A DNA stretch of 64,000 bases, taken from NCBI GenBank assembly GCA_965248685.1, contig CBDFKC010000003.1, positions 2,418,001 to 2,482,000 on the forward strand. Direction: 5' to 3'. Source of the DNA: VYFG01 sp965248685 (GTDB lineage: Bacteria; Pseudomonadota; Gammaproteobacteria; Arenicellales; Poriferihabitantaceae). Each line of letters begins with the position of its first letter. The stretch's first letter is position 1. Shown here piece after piece: positions 8,500 through 17,552 of this stretch. The notes under the pieces were generated by a model. It searched no databases and had not been told where the DNA came from. It was given only the letters and a program-made list of their open reading frames with translations. The position numbers and the translations under genes are program-made.

Positions 8500-10161
8500 T
8501 TACTTGAGTCTTTTATATTTGATCCGGGTTGGTTTAATCGAATCGCCGTGGCGTTTTTTGTAATCTTCCTCGTAGTCGCTGTAGTTACCGTCAAACCATA
8601 CGACTTTGGAATCGCCTTCAAACGCCAGAATGTGGGTAGCGATTCGGTCGAGAAACCAACGATCGTGGGAAATTACCACCGCGCAGCCAGGGAAATTCAG
8701 AATCGCTTGTTCCAGTGCGCGTAAAGTTTCGACGTCAAGATCGTTGGTCGGCTCGTCCAGCAGCAGTAGATTGCCACCGTCCCTCAACACTTTTGCCAGA
8801 TGTACCCGGTTGCGCTCCCCGCCAGATAGGCTGCCGATTTTCTTTTGTTGATCAGCGCCTTTAAAATTAAATCGTCCCACATAGCGGCGAGATTGAACTT
8901 CATAGCCATTAACCAGCATGATGTCGGAGCCATCAGAAATTTCCTCAAAGACCGTTTTACTTGCGTCCAGAAGGTCTCTGGATTGATCTACATAGGCGGT
9001 TTTTACGGTTTCTCCTACCCGAAACTCACCGCTCGAGGGTTGTTCCTGTCCGGTAATCATCCGAAATAAAGTTGTTTTCCCAGCGCCGTTGGGACCAATT
9101 ATGCCAACGATGCCACCCTTGGGCAGGCTGAAATCGAGATTCTCATATAACAAATTTTCGCCAAATGATTTGGATACATTTTTAGCTTCGACCACTAGGT
9201 CACCGAGCCTCGGTCCAGGTGGAATATAGATTTCATTGGTTTCCGCGCGCTTCTGATATTCGGTGGAGCTCAATTCGTCGAAGCGCTTCAATCTGGCCTT
9301 GCTTTTTGCATGACGGCCTTTGGTGCCCGCGCGAACCCACTCGAGCTCCTCTTTCATGGATTTGACCCGAGCGGCTTCAGATTTTTGTTCTAGCTCCAGA
9401 CGCTTTTCCTTCTGTTCCAGCCAGGATGAATAATTACCTTCCCAGGGAATACCCTGGCCACGATCGAGTTCCAGAATCCATCCAGCGACGTTGTCGAGGA
9501 AATAGCGATCGTGAGTTACCGCCACGACGGTTCCCTCGAATTCGTGTAGATAGCGTTCCAGCCAGGCGATTGACTCTGCATCTAGGTGATTGGTCGGTTC
9601 GTCAAGAATCAGCATGTCAGGACTTGATAACAACAATCTGCAGAGTGCGACGCGGCGTTTTTCTCCCCCAGATAAATTCTCGATTTGGGCATCCCATGGA
9701 GGTAGTCGGAGGGCGTCCCCAGCGATTTCTAGTTTATGGTCGATGTTATGGGCATCGGCTGTCTGAATGATCGCCTCTAACCGAGCCTGCTCCGTTGCCA
9801 GTGCGTCGAAGTCGGCATCAGGCTCTCCGTATGCGGCGTAGACCGTGTCCAATTTCTCCTGGGCTTCCTTAATCGGACCCAGACCGTCTTCAACATTGCC
9901 ACGAACATCTTTAGCTGGATCCAGTTCGGGTTCCTGGGCCAAATACCCGATGCTCAGCCCTGGTTGCGGTCGTGCTTCACCCAGAATTTCGCTATCGAGT
10001 CCTGCCATAATTCTGAGCAGAGTGGATTTACCTGAACCGTTATACCCAAGCACACCAATTTTGGCACCAGGAAAAAAGTTTAAATAGATGTCTTTTAGAA
10101 TTTGGCGATTTGGTGGAACGACTTTGCCAACGCCATTCATGGTAAAAACGAATTGTGCCAT
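8500..10161 (-). CDS. ettA: energy-dependent translational throttle protein EttA (ABC-F)
   Basis: A 553-residue soluble protein with two ATP-binding cassettes and no membrane segment. Cassette one has GYNGSGKSTLLRIMAG, LSGGEKRRVALCRLL and ILDEPTNHLDAESI; cassette two has GPNGAGKTTLFRMITG, LSGGERNRVHLAKVL and LLDEPTNDLDVETL. A charged linker (about residues 245-300, WLEQKEKRLELEQKSEAARV) joins them. Length and motifs match EttA, which binds the ribosomal E site and gates entry into elongation according to the ATP/ADP ratio. The neighbouring hisN-like gene begins 21 bp upstream on the same strand, so the two may be co-transcribed. Confidence 0.95.
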   Translation of the reverse strand: MAQFVFTMNGVGKVVPPNRQILKDIYLNFFPGAKIGVLGYNGSGKSTLLRIMAGLDSEILGEARPQPGLSIGYLAQEPELDPAKDVRGNVEDGLGPIKEAQEKLDTVYAAYGEPDADFDALATEQARLEAIIQTADAHNIDHKLEIAGDALRLPPWDAQIENLSGGEKRRVALCRLLLSSPDMLILDEPTNHLDAESIAWLERYLHEFEGTVVAVTHDRYFLDNVAGWILELDRGQGIPWEGNYSSWLEQKEKRLELEQKSEAARVKSMKEELEWVRAGTKGRHAKSKARLKRFDELSSTEYQKRAETNEIYIPPGPRLGDLVVEAKNVSKSFGENLLYENLDFSLPKGGIVGIIGPNGAGKTTLFRMITGQEQPSSGEFRVGETVKTAYVDQSRDLLDASKTVFEEISDGSDIMLVNGYEVQSRRYVGRFNFKGADQQKKIGSLSGGERNRVHLAKVLRDGGNLLLLDEPTNDLDVETLRALEQAILNFPGCAVVISHDRWFLDRIATHILAFEGDSKVVWFDGNYSDYEEDYKKRHGDSIKPTRIKYKRLK

Positions 10162-10182
10162 TAGTCTGGATAACCTTTTGGA

Positions 10183-10959
10183 TTAGGGGTTTAATTTTTC
10201 GACGGCGAGCTGATGCAGGGTTGAATTGGCTGCAGCAATCACCTGGTCGCCTGAATTCATTGAAAGTGGCTTACCCTGCCAGTCACTGATAACGCCACCA
10301 GCACCTTGGAGAACTGGGATAAGCGCGAAATAATCATAGGGATAGAGATCTGCCTCACACACCAGATCGGTGTATCCTGATGCGGCTAGTCCATAGCAAT
10401 AACAGTCACCACCGAAAATTCGGAATTTACAGCTCTGGGACAAGTTTGAATATTGCTGGAAAGATTGGTCATCAAACATATCCAGGGTAGTGGTATTGAC
10501 GGTTGCCTGCTCCAGGGATAATACCTGGCTGGTTCGACATAATTCACCGTTAAAGGTGGTTGGTTGGCCGTGGATACCAATCCAGCGTTCGTCCAGCATG
10601 GCGTGATCAATAATACCAATCACTGGCAATTCTCCCTGAAGCAGTGCGACTAAAGTTCCAAAGGTCGGTTTTCCAGTGGCGAAACTTTTGGTGCCGTCTA
10701 TAGGGTCGATGATCCAGCGCCACTCCTTGTCAGCGGACTGATCGCCCCCTTCCTCACCGAAAAACCCATGCCCGGGATGGCGCGCGAGAATCAGATCGCG
10801 CATGGTTTCTTCGGTTTCCCTGTCAGCGATGGTTACCGGGCTGCGGTCCAGTTTGCTGGCAACCTCCAGGCTGGTTCGAAAATACTTACGCACGATTGAA
10901 CGTGCTGCATTGGCTGCATCAACAGCTGTTGTGACAAATTCTGCTGGTAGTGAGGTCAC
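10183..10959 (-). CDS. hisN: inositol monophosphatase-family phosphatase, HisN-type histidinol-phosphatase
   Basis: A 258-residue member of the Mg2+-dependent, Li+-sensitive phosphatase family. Metal-binding motifs are intact: HGFFGEEGG (Glu ligands), WIIDPIDGTKSF (DPIDGT signature), and the C-terminal CEADLYPYDYFALIPVLQGA region, where this subgroup has YDYFAL in place of the WD motif of general IMPases. That pattern and the short length match HisN enzymes, which make histidinol from histidinol phosphate in species without a HisB-type phosphatase. It may be co-transcribed with ettA. No other his gene is in the window, so activity on another small phosphate ester remains possible. Confidence 0.82.
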   Translation of the reverse strand: MTSLPAEFVTTAVDAANAARSIVRKYFRTSLEVASKLDRSPVTIADRETEETMRDLILARHPGHGFFGEEGGDQSADKEWRWIIDPIDGTKSFATGKPTFGTLVALLQGELPVIGIIDHAMLDERWIGIHGQPTTFNGELCRTSQVLSLEQATVNTTTLDMFDDQSFQQYSNLSQSCKFRIFGGDCYCYGLAASGYTDLVCEADLYPYDYFALIPVLQGAGGVISDWQGKPLSMNSGDQVIAAANSTLHQLAVEKLNP

Positions 10960-11202
10960 TGCTAGAAATGTTCAAATTGGCAAAGGGGCGCTATTCTAAC
11001 GCATCGGTGTAGAGATTCTCAGTCGGATAGGAGTATATACAGGTGGGAAAAGTCTATTACTCTGGGTCGTTTTCTGACAAATTAGGCGATCCAAATTAGC
11101 CTTAAATACCGGGTCTTTATGGGTTCTCCCGATAGCATCTCTAGGGTAGAATCCGGCCTGCTTTTTAGGCAGAAGTACAATTTCCCGAGGAGAATTCCAC
11201 CA

Positions 11203-11952
11203 ATGAAAATTCTGGTTCCAGTCAAGCGTGTAATTGACGCCAATATTAGAGTCCGGGTTAAAGCGGATAATACCGGCGTAGAAACCGCCAATGTCAAAAT
11301 GGCGATGAACCCATTTTGTGAAATCGCAGTGGAACAGGCGCTGCGTATTAAGGAAGCCGGTCACGCTGACGAAGTCATCGTGGTCTCGGTAGGCCCGGAC
11401 AAAGCCGCCGAAACAATCCGCACCGGTCTTGCGATGGGTGCTGATCGTGGTGTTCACGTTGCCAGTGAAACGACACTGGAACCGCTGGTAGTCGCAAAAA
11501 TTCTCAAAGCAGTGGCTGAAAAAGAAGCAACCGATCTGGTGATTCTTGGAAAGCAATCTATTGATGACGACAATAATCAGACCGGCCAGATGTTGGCCGC
11601 GCTGATGGGACGTCCTCTGGGCAGCTATATTTCCAAGATTGAGAAAACCGACAGTGGATATGACATTACCCGGGAGATTGATGCTGGTCTCGAAAGTCTG
11701 AAAATTTCTTCTCCGGCAGTGGTAACCGCTGACTTGCGTCTCAATGAGCCACGTTATGCCTCACTACCCAACATCATGAAAGCAAAGAAAAAGCCAATTG
11801 ATGTAACCAGTGCGGCAGATCTTGGTGTGGAAGTAAGCAACGGCCTTACCGTCATCAAGGTGGATGAGCCGCCGGCTCGTGCAGCCGGTATAATGGTTTC
11901 CAGTGCAGCGGAAATGGTGGATAAACTTAAGAACGAAGCGAAGGTGATCTAA
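11203..11952 (+). CDS. etfB: electron transfer flavoprotein, beta subunit
   Basis: EtfB, 249 residues, forms the FAD/AMP-containing ETF heterodimer with EtfA and passes electrons from acyl-CoA and N-methyl-amine dehydrogenases to ETF:quinone oxidoreductase. The opening MKILVPVKRVIDANIRVRV is the family start; LGKQSIDDDNNQTGQMLAAL is the ETF beta signature. A longer frame begins at 11119, but ATG 11203 has a GAGGAGA ribosome site ten bases upstream and matches the family N-terminus. It is followed by etfA one base after the stop. A dimethylglycine-dehydrogenase-like enzyme nearby could feed this ETF. Confidence 0.96.
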   Translation: MKILVPVKRVIDANIRVRVKADNTGVETANVKMAMNPFCEIAVEQALRIKEAGHADEVIVVSVGPDKAAETIRTGLAMGADRGVHVASETTLEPLVVAKILKAVAEKEATDLVILGKQSIDDDNNQTGQMLAALMGRPLGSYISKIEKTDSGYDITREIDAGLESLKISSPAVVTADLRLNEPRYASLPNIMKAKKKPIDVTSAADLGVEVSNGLTVIKVDEPPARAAGIMVSSAAEMVDKLKNEAKVI

Positions 11953-11953
11953 G

Positions 11954-12892
11954 ATGACTATCCTGGTAATTGCAGAACACGCCAAGGGTCAGCTATCCCC
12001 TGGCACGTTAAATACCGTTTCCGCAGCCTCACAGGTTGGCGGCGACGTTCACGTCCTGGTGGCGGGCTCGGGCTGCGGCGATATTGCTGCGGAGTGCGCC
12101 AAAATTAATGGTGTGTCTAAAGTATTATGTGCTGATGCAGCAATCTATGCCAATGAAATTACGGAGAACACTGCAAGTTTGATCAAGGCAACTATTTCCG
12201 ATTATTCTCATGTCATGGCACCAGCTTCCACCTTCGGCAAGGCAATAATTCCTTACACTGCGGCGCTTTGTGATGTGCAGGCTATCTCGGACATTAGCGA
12301 AGTAGTATCTGCGGATACCTTTGTCCGACCAATATATGCTGGCAACGCACTGCAGACTGTGCAGTCTTCTGACTCTGTGAAAATGCTGACCGTACGTACC
12401 ACCGCGTTTGAATTGGCGGAAGCGGAAGGTGGCAGCGGTGAAGTGACAAATATTGATGATGCGGGTGCCACCGATTGGGTTGAATTTGTTGAGCAAAGCC
12501 TGAGCTCGAGTGAACGTCCGGAATTAACCTCCGCAAGAATCGTGGTTTCTGGTGGTCGTGGTATGCAAAATGGTGAAAACTTTGCCATGCTGGAGAAACT
12601 GGCGGATCATCTGGGTGGTGCGGTTGGCGCGTCCAGAGCCGCGGTGGACGCGGGATTCGTTCCCAATGATTATCAGGTAGGTCAAACGGGTAAAGTGGTC
12701 GCACCGGACTTATATGTCGCAGTGGGTATTTCCGGGGCTATTCAGCACCTTGCTGGTATGAAGGATTCGAAAGTTATTATCGCGATCAATAATGACGAAG
12801 AGGCGCCTATATTCCAGGTGGCTGATTATGGCTGGAATGAAGATTTGTTTGTTGCGGTTCCTGCCTTGCAGGAAGAGCTGGAAAAGCAATAG
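11954..12892 (+). CDS. etfA: electron transfer flavoprotein, alpha subunit
   Basis: A 312-residue partner of EtfB. The C-terminal FAD domain is clear: ARIVVSGGRGMQNGENF, then GASRAAVDAGFVPNDYQVGQ, then KVVAPDLYVAVGISGAIQH and KVIIAINNDEEAPIFQVADY. The N-terminal domain starts MTILVIAEHAKGQL as in other EtfA proteins. Genes etfB and etfA are separated by one base and end at a strong bidirectional terminator (12925-12956). Confidence 0.96.
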   Translation: MTILVIAEHAKGQLSPGTLNTVSAASQVGGDVHVLVAGSGCGDIAAECAKINGVSKVLCADAAIYANEITENTASLIKATISDYSHVMAPASTFGKAIIPYTAALCDVQAISDISEVVSADTFVRPIYAGNALQTVQSSDSVKMLTVRTTAFELAEAEGGSGEVTNIDDAGATDWVEFVEQSLSSSERPELTSARIVVSGGRGMQNGENFAMLEKLADHLGGAVGASRAAVDAGFVPNDYQVGQTGKVVAPDLYVAVGISGAIQHLAGMKDSKVIIAINNDEEAPIFQVADYGWNEDLFVAVPALQEELEKQ

Positions 12893-12924
12893 GTAAATCC
12901 CAGTCGGTCGATATTGACCGGCCG

Positions 12925-12956
12925 AAAAAAAGGCGTGATCCAATCACGCCTTTTTT
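12925..12956 (+). terminator. bidirectional intrinsic terminator between etfA and the FadL-like gene
   Basis: An A-run, then the stem GGCGTGAT / ATCACGCC with a three-base loop, then TTTTTT. The A-run on one side and T-run on the other let it work for both convergent transcripts (etfBA on plus, porin on minus). Confidence 0.9.
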
Positions 12957-12982
12957 ATTGGCTGCTTTTTCCGGCTAGAAAA

Positions 12983-14248
12983 CTAAAAGCGCTTCTGTAA
13001 TTGAATGCCAAAAATATCTGCACTGCCTTCATAACTGCCTGACAGCGCGCTGCGGACTACCACTGGAGATGTTGGTGGGCCTGCAATCACCGTGGTTTCA
13101 CCGATGCTGGCGTCATCTCCGGTGAGGTGGGCATAGCCAAAATCAATCGTCATATTGTTTCCTGTTTGAACGCTGGCGCCGAACGTGATCCAGTCGCGAT
13201 CAGAGTCCGGGATACGCGCGGTACGATCTGCGTCTGGTACTGGCGATTCATCGTGAGAGTAACCTGCGCGGACAGTCCAGGAGTTGTTAACATGGTAGTT
13301 AATTCCAATACTGGTTGTAACGGTATCCTCCCAGTTTTCCGGGGTAACGGTGTCGGGAAGACCGTTGTCGAATCTAACCCGCAATTCCTGAAAGCTGCTC
13401 CAGCCGGTATGCCGGATAGATGCAAGCAGGTCCATTTTATTATTGGGAGAATGAATCGCAGAGAGATAAAAAGTCTCCGGCAGAGTGACTTCCGCAAGAG
13501 CACCAGCTGAGGCCAGGGTGGCGCCGGTGGGGCTTGTGACGGTTAGATTTCCATCTACCTCCTGGTCAATTTCTGATCGATATCCGGCACCAATCCGGGT
13601 CGATTCGCCGGGCTGGAAAACGATACCCAGATTAAAACCCACGGCCCAATTGTCTCCGTCGACTTTGCTCACGCCATCCGGTACTCCGAGACCTAAAAAT
13701 CGTGCCTGGGTTAATTCCGCGCTAGCGTACTGCAGACTGATACCGGCTCCTACCGTAATCTGGTCGCTGGTTTTAATCGCGATTGACGGATTGATATCGA
13801 TGGTTTGTAATTCCGATCGCAGCGCCTGGTAGCGACCGGCCCAGTTACTGGCGTATTCTGTAGCAAGACCAAATGGTGCGGTGATGCTAATGCCATATTT
13901 CTTGTTGCCGGACTCCGGAAAGGTGTAGTAGAGGTTCGGCACGGCACCGGTCTCTCCACCATCGTCCCCCGGACCCCCGAAGGGCAACGCTGATCCGCTA
14001 AATTCCGACTGGGAATCGATGATCGATAGGCCGCCTTGAAACTGACGCCCAGGAGACAGGAATAATCCGGCCGGATTGTAAAACATATCCGAAACGTCAT
14101 CTCCGGCAACCCCCGCTCCGGCGAAGGCTCGGCCTAGACCTGCGACGGTGGACTCGCTGATTTGAAACCCGGCCGATTGTGTCTGACCCGAGATCAGGAC
14201 AGACAGCGAGGCAGCTAAGGTATAGGCCAACTTTTTATGTTTAATCAT
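12983..14248 (-). CDS. OmpP1/FadL-family outer membrane transport protein
   Basis: A 421-residue outer-membrane beta-barrel for uptake of hydrophobic compounds such as long-chain fatty acids or hydrocarbons. A signal peptide is evident (MIKHKKLAYTLAASLSVLIS, cleavage after QSA). The mature protein starts GFQISESTVAGLGRAFAG, the plug-domain opening of the family, followed by the conserved FYNPAGL. The remainder is alternating beta-strand sequence ending in FGIQLQKRF with the C-terminal Phe expected for barrel assembly. It is convergent with etfBA; a second family member is cut by the right edge of the window. The ligand is unknown. Confidence 0.92.
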   Translation of the reverse strand: MIKHKKLAYTLAASLSVLISGQTQSAGFQISESTVAGLGRAFAGAGVAGDDVSDMFYNPAGLFLSPGRQFQGGLSIIDSQSEFSGSALPFGGPGDDGGETGAVPNLYYTFPESGNKKYGISITAPFGLATEYASNWAGRYQALRSELQTIDINPSIAIKTSDQITVGAGISLQYASAELTQARFLGLGVPDGVSKVDGDNWAVGFNLGIVFQPGESTRIGAGYRSEIDQEVDGNLTVTSPTGATLASAGALAEVTLPETFYLSAIHSPNNKMDLLASIRHTGWSSFQELRVRFDNGLPDTVTPENWEDTVTTSIGINYHVNNSWTVRAGYSHDESPVPDADRTARIPDSDRDWITFGASVQTGNNMTIDFGYAHLTGDDASIGETTVIAGPPTSPVVVRSALSGSYEGSADIFGIQLQKRF

Positions 14249-14522
14249 GTTCTTCCTCTTTCAAATTTAAACTAGCGCTTCGGACCCGCCCCATTCGTAT
14301 ATGATTCGTATCCATCCGGTCCCGGCAAAGGTTTTTTGGTGATATCAAGACTATACTAACTCGCTGCCAGTGCCAACAGTCCGCACCGGGTTAATTGAAA
14401 GACCGACGGTGATCAATTGTCGCTATACGGCGTATTTTTTCAAACGGAACAAGTTAAAATTGTATTGATTTACCTTGTGTTAGCATTCGGTATTCCACGA
14501 ATTTACAGCGGAGCCAAATAAT

Positions 14523-14921
14523 ATGGTTGTTACCCGGGGATTAAATCACCTTGGACTCACAGTAGCTGATTTAGATGAATCGGTAAATTTCTTTACTCAA
14601 CTTCTAGGCTGGACTGAGTCCGGTCGTGACCCGAGTTACCCAAGATCAGCGGTATCCGACGGCACGGTTCGCCTCACCCTGTGGCAGTTCGATAAGTCGA
14701 AACCTCAGGTCTGTTTCGACCGAAAGCACAATATCGGTTTGCATCACCTCGCACTGGAAGTTGAATCTGAGCAGAATTTGCAATTCATCGCCGAAAAATT
14801 GTCCCAGGAAGGTATAACAATTGAATTTATGCCAGAACTGGTTGGAGACGGCCCCAGAAAGCACATGATGTGCTACGAACCCGGAGGTAATCGAATCGAA
14901 TTTATCTGGCCCGGCACCTAA
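14523..14921 (+). CDS. VOC-family (glyoxalase/dioxygenase superfamily) protein
   Basis: A 132-residue protein with the paired beta-alpha-beta-beta-beta modules of the vicinal oxygen chelate fold. The first module starts TRGLNHLGLTVADLDESVNF with a metal-ligand His; the second contains IGLHHLALEV; the end PGGNRIEFIWPG carries the usual final Glu ligand. Members include glyoxalase I, extradiol dioxygenases and fosfomycin/bleomycin resistance proteins. Nothing here fixes the reaction. It stands alone on the plus strand, divergent from the porin gene and convergent with an oxygenase gene. Confidence 0.85.
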   Translation: MVVTRGLNHLGLTVADLDESVNFFTQLLGWTESGRDPSYPRSAVSDGTVRLTLWQFDKSKPQVCFDRKHNIGLHHLALEVESEQNLQFIAEKLSQEGITIEFMPELVGDGPRKHMMCYEPGGNRIEFIWPGT

Positions 14922-15009
14922 AAAAGATCGGGTCAGGGTACCAATTATTTAAATAGATCGGGGTCGGGGTAGAAATATTGAATAGATCGGGGTCGGGGTA
15001 GAAATATTG
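14922..15009 (+). repeat. short tandem direct repeats (two perfect 29-bp copies plus a degenerate copy)
   Basis: Copies at 14952-14980 and 14981-15009 are identical over 29 bp and contain GATCGGGGTCGGGGTA. A diverged copy (GATCGGGTCAGGGTACC) precedes them from about 14925. The array fills the gap between two convergent genes. G-rich phrases of this kind are dispersed intergenic repeats in some gammaproteobacteria, but I cannot count copies elsewhere in this genome. Confidence 0.75.
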
Positions 15010-15031
15010 GATAAACGAACAATTCAGGTCG

Positions 15032-15817
15032 TCAACCCAGTCGACCATAAAACGTCATACGAGCCGATTCCGACAACGGTATTCCTGGCTGCGTATTGTA
15101 GGCAAGCACTACCAGCATCCGGGTTCGGTTACCTTTTACCGGTGTAACGCGATGCATTGAATTGCGTCCACGAAAAAGCACCAGCGAACCCGCGCCCATA
15201 GCAAGAGTTTTCGTCGGAATATCGCCGTCGAGAATTTCCTGGGTGAGTTTATAGTTCATTTCTCCGTTGTCTGCATCGCGAACATTCTTTATGTATTCGA
15301 ATTCACCACCTACCTCGGCGTCCTGAATCATCAACGTAATTGCGAATGAAGAATTGTCAAAGTGCCACCCTAACTCCTGTCCTTCGCTGGCATAGTGTAT
15401 GTTGATTGAAGATAATGTGTCGGCATATTCATACAAATCTGATTCATCGAGTACCGCACACAAAAATTCTCGAAATTCTGCAGCATCGTATAGGGAATGC
15501 AGTCCAGAGTCGGTGGGTATCTGGTCGGTGGTAATGCAGCCTTTTGTCGAGGTAATTTGCCGATTACGAGGATGATCTGGAGGAAATTCGGGATCGGGCT
15601 GTTTTAAATATATATTATGATTGCTGACGGTGTAATAGGCGAGATGCTGATTGTTGTTTCCGTCTCGCTGAATTGAATCAATTGCTGAGGTAGACAGAAA
15701 ATCTCGCATGACTAGCACGCCATTCTGTTTCAACGTGTTTTTGCATTGTTGGCGAAAATCATCGCTCGGTAGCGGGTGCTTTTCCAAATTAATTACATTT
15801 TCCAGTGGTAGGTTCAT
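15032..15817 (-). CDS. 2-oxoglutarate/Fe(II)-dependent oxygenase
   Basis: A 261-residue double-stranded beta-helix enzyme. The iron facial triad is visible: LGWHFDNSSF gives H152 and D154, and RNSMHRVTPV gives H222, with R231/R233 as candidate 2-oxoglutarate anchors. HxD rather than HxG means hydroxylation or another oxidation, not halogenation, is expected. The overall look (HYASEGQELGWHFDNSSF, then GGEFEYIKNVRD) recalls the family containing amino-acid hydroxylases and the BesD-like halogenases. It is 17 bp downstream of a diaminopropionate-ammonia-lyase-like gene on the same strand, so a free amino acid is a plausible substrate by inference. Confidence 0.82.
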   Translation of the reverse strand: MNLPLENVINLEKHPLPSDDFRQQCKNTLKQNGVLVMRDFLSTSAIDSIQRDGNNNQHLAYYTVSNHNIYLKQPDPEFPPDHPRNRQITSTKGCITTDQIPTDSGLHSLYDAAEFREFLCAVLDESDLYEYADTLSSINIHYASEGQELGWHFDNSSFAITLMIQDAEVGGEFEYIKNVRDADNGEMNYKLTQEILDGDIPTKTLAMGAGSLVLFRGRNSMHRVTPVKGNRTRMLVVLAYNTQPGIPLSESARMTFYGRLG

Positions 15818-15834
15818 ATATTTGATTTAGGAGA

Positions 15835-16875
15835 TTAAATTCCTTCAGAAATAATGATCAGGCACGCTGAATCAGCAGGAATTATTTCCTGATCGCGCAA
15901 TTTTATCAGTCCGGCTAATCCAGCAGTACCAGATGAAGTGCTTTTGATTCCAGCGCCCTCGAGCCTAGTTACAGCCATATCTCCTTCGGCATCAGAGATT
16001 TCAATAAACTGGTCAGCAGTTTCCCGTAGCGATTCGAACGCCAGCATCGAAGGATACTTGCAGTCCAGTCTGCCCATGGAAGAAACCGGCCCGGTCACTG
16101 TTACCATCTTCCCAGCGGCCACGCTGTGACCAAGGCAGGGTGCCGACTCTGGTTCGACCACAATTATCTTGGGTTGAACCGGCCACCATTCCCGGATATG
16201 TAGTGCCAGGGCACCGGCCAAACCACCTACAGCCGCCTGCAAAAACACATGACTCGGCCAGTTATTCTGATCGCTATACGATTGCCGGCATTCTTCGGCC
16301 AAGACCGAATACCCTTGATATATCAGCCGAGGAATTTCATGATATTCTGGCCAGGAAGTATCTGCGATTAACTGCCATCCATTTTCCGTTACGGCTTGCA
16401 TGGCTCCGTCAAGAGAGTCCTGGTAAACCCCGCCGTAACGTACCACCTCTGCATCTTTTAATCTCAGACGGTCCGCAAAATATTCCGGCACCGACTGAGA
16501 AATATATACTACCGCTTTAGCGCCAAATAATTTTGCCGCAGCGGCCACCCCCAAACCATGATTACCCGCAGTGGCACAGACAAAGGTATGCCTTGCGGCA
16601 GCCTGTTTAAATCTGGGGTCACTAATATCCAGGGGTGAGTCGGGGCCAAGATTCGCTGAGCGTCGAATCAACTCAAGTATCGCGTAGCTGCCGCCTAATG
16701 CTTTAAAAGCACCCAGACCCATTCGAGTGGATTCGTCTTTAGCCCACAATGCATTAATCCCGATTTTCCTGGCGAGGTTATCAAGTCCAGTTAGTGGCGT
16801 AGCAGCGTAGACTGGGCATTGCTCCAGCAACGCTATGACTGGTCGATGATCAGCGGTTAAACCTTGATGTGCCAT
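15835..16875 (-). CDS. diaminopropionate ammonia-lyase-like PLP enzyme
   Basis: A 346-residue fold-type II PLP enzyme. The lysine that binds PLP is K58 in GLGAFKALGGSYA, a context specific to diaminopropionate ammonia-lyase and close relatives; FVCATAGNHGLGVAAAAKLF is the asparagine/phosphate-binding loop. Such enzymes cleave 2,3-diaminopropionate to pyruvate and ammonia; related ones act on threonine, serine or 3-hydroxyaspartate. It is somewhat shorter than E. coli DpaL (about 400 residues). It lies between two 2OG oxygenase genes on the same strand, so a hydroxylated or amino-substituted amino acid could be its substrate; this is inference. Confidence 0.78.
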   Translation of the reverse strand: MAHQGLTADHRPVIALLEQCPVYAATPLTGLDNLARKIGINALWAKDESTRMGLGAFKALGGSYAILELIRRSANLGPDSPLDISDPRFKQAAARHTFVCATAGNHGLGVAAAAKLFGAKAVVYISQSVPEYFADRLRLKDAEVVRYGGVYQDSLDGAMQAVTENGWQLIADTSWPEYHEIPRLIYQGYSVLAEECRQSYSDQNNWPSHVFLQAAVGGLAGALALHIREWWPVQPKIIVVEPESAPCLGHSVAAGKMVTVTGPVSSMGRLDCKYPSMLAFESLRETADQFIEISDAEGDMAVTRLEGAGIKSTSSGTAGLAGLIKLRDQEIIPADSACLIIISEGI

Positions 16876-16940
16876 TGAAAAAGTATGAAGTTATGGAGAG
16901 CGAATATTGCCTTGGCCCTGCTCCAATTGGAAGCAATAAT

Positions 16941-17546
16941 TTAGCTGGTGCAGACCCAGGTGGTGGCGATGTACTTGTCGCCCTTTGCTACCAGATTTCC
17001 CCGATGCAGGTGGGTCCAGAAAGGTGGAAACAGGATCAGCATGCCGGCTTTCGGTTCAATTCGTTGCGCTTGAAAATGGAATTCTGTCTCGCCTCCTGGG
17101 CCAGACATGTCATTGAGATACCATATTGCAACCAGCTGGCGCTTACTGAAGTCGCCCGGACCAGCATCCACATGCCAGTGATAAAAATCTCCCGGTCCAG
17201 ATTTCTGCATGTTGTAACCAATATCATTTAACCGATTACGCTGAAAAAATGGATGCAGACCTGCGATTAAAGACAAACCAAGTGATAGCGATTGTTTCAG
17301 TTTCGAGTCGATATCAGACCAGTCTTCGCGACCACTGATCCGCATGTCGGTAGAACGTTTTATGGATTGCTCCAACTCTTCCTGCTGCCCGACTCTTCCA
17401 GGGTATTGTTGTTCGGTACAATGTTCGAAGCGATTTATCATCGACTGGCAGGTTTCCTTTTCCAGTGCGTTATCGAGCGCGTAAATAAAGCTACCGGCGC
17501 CCAATTCCCGAAAGTTAGAGCCGACATCGGGTATCACTTTACTCAT
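16941..17546 (-). CDS. 2-oxoglutarate/Fe(II)-dependent oxygenase, prolyl 4-hydroxylase-like
   Basis: A 201-residue enzyme of the P4H/PKHD group. Iron ligands are H125 and D127 in YHWHVDAGPGDF and the distal His in FWTHLHRG (H179 or H181), with K191 in the position that usually anchors 2-oxoglutarate. Between them LVAIWYLND and GGETEFHF form the conserved core strands. Its start lies six bases after the stop of the 119-residue unknown gene, and the DpaL-like gene follows 65 bp downstream, so all four minus-strand genes from 17912 to 15032 may form one operon. Substrate unknown. Confidence 0.82.
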   Translation of the reverse strand: MSKVIPDVGSNFRELGAGSFIYALDNALEKETCQSMINRFEHCTEQQYPGRVGQQEELEQSIKRSTDMRISGREDWSDIDSKLKQSLSLGLSLIAGLHPFFQRNRLNDIGYNMQKSGPGDFYHWHVDAGPGDFSKRQLVAIWYLNDMSGPGGETEFHFQAQRIEPKAGMLILFPPFWTHLHRGNLVAKGDKYIATTWVCTS

Positions 17547-17552
17547 TCGAAA

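Noticed and set aside
11119..11202. Longer etfB start
   Set aside because: The added residues do not match EtfB, while ATG 11203 has GAGGAGA upstream and the exact family opening.
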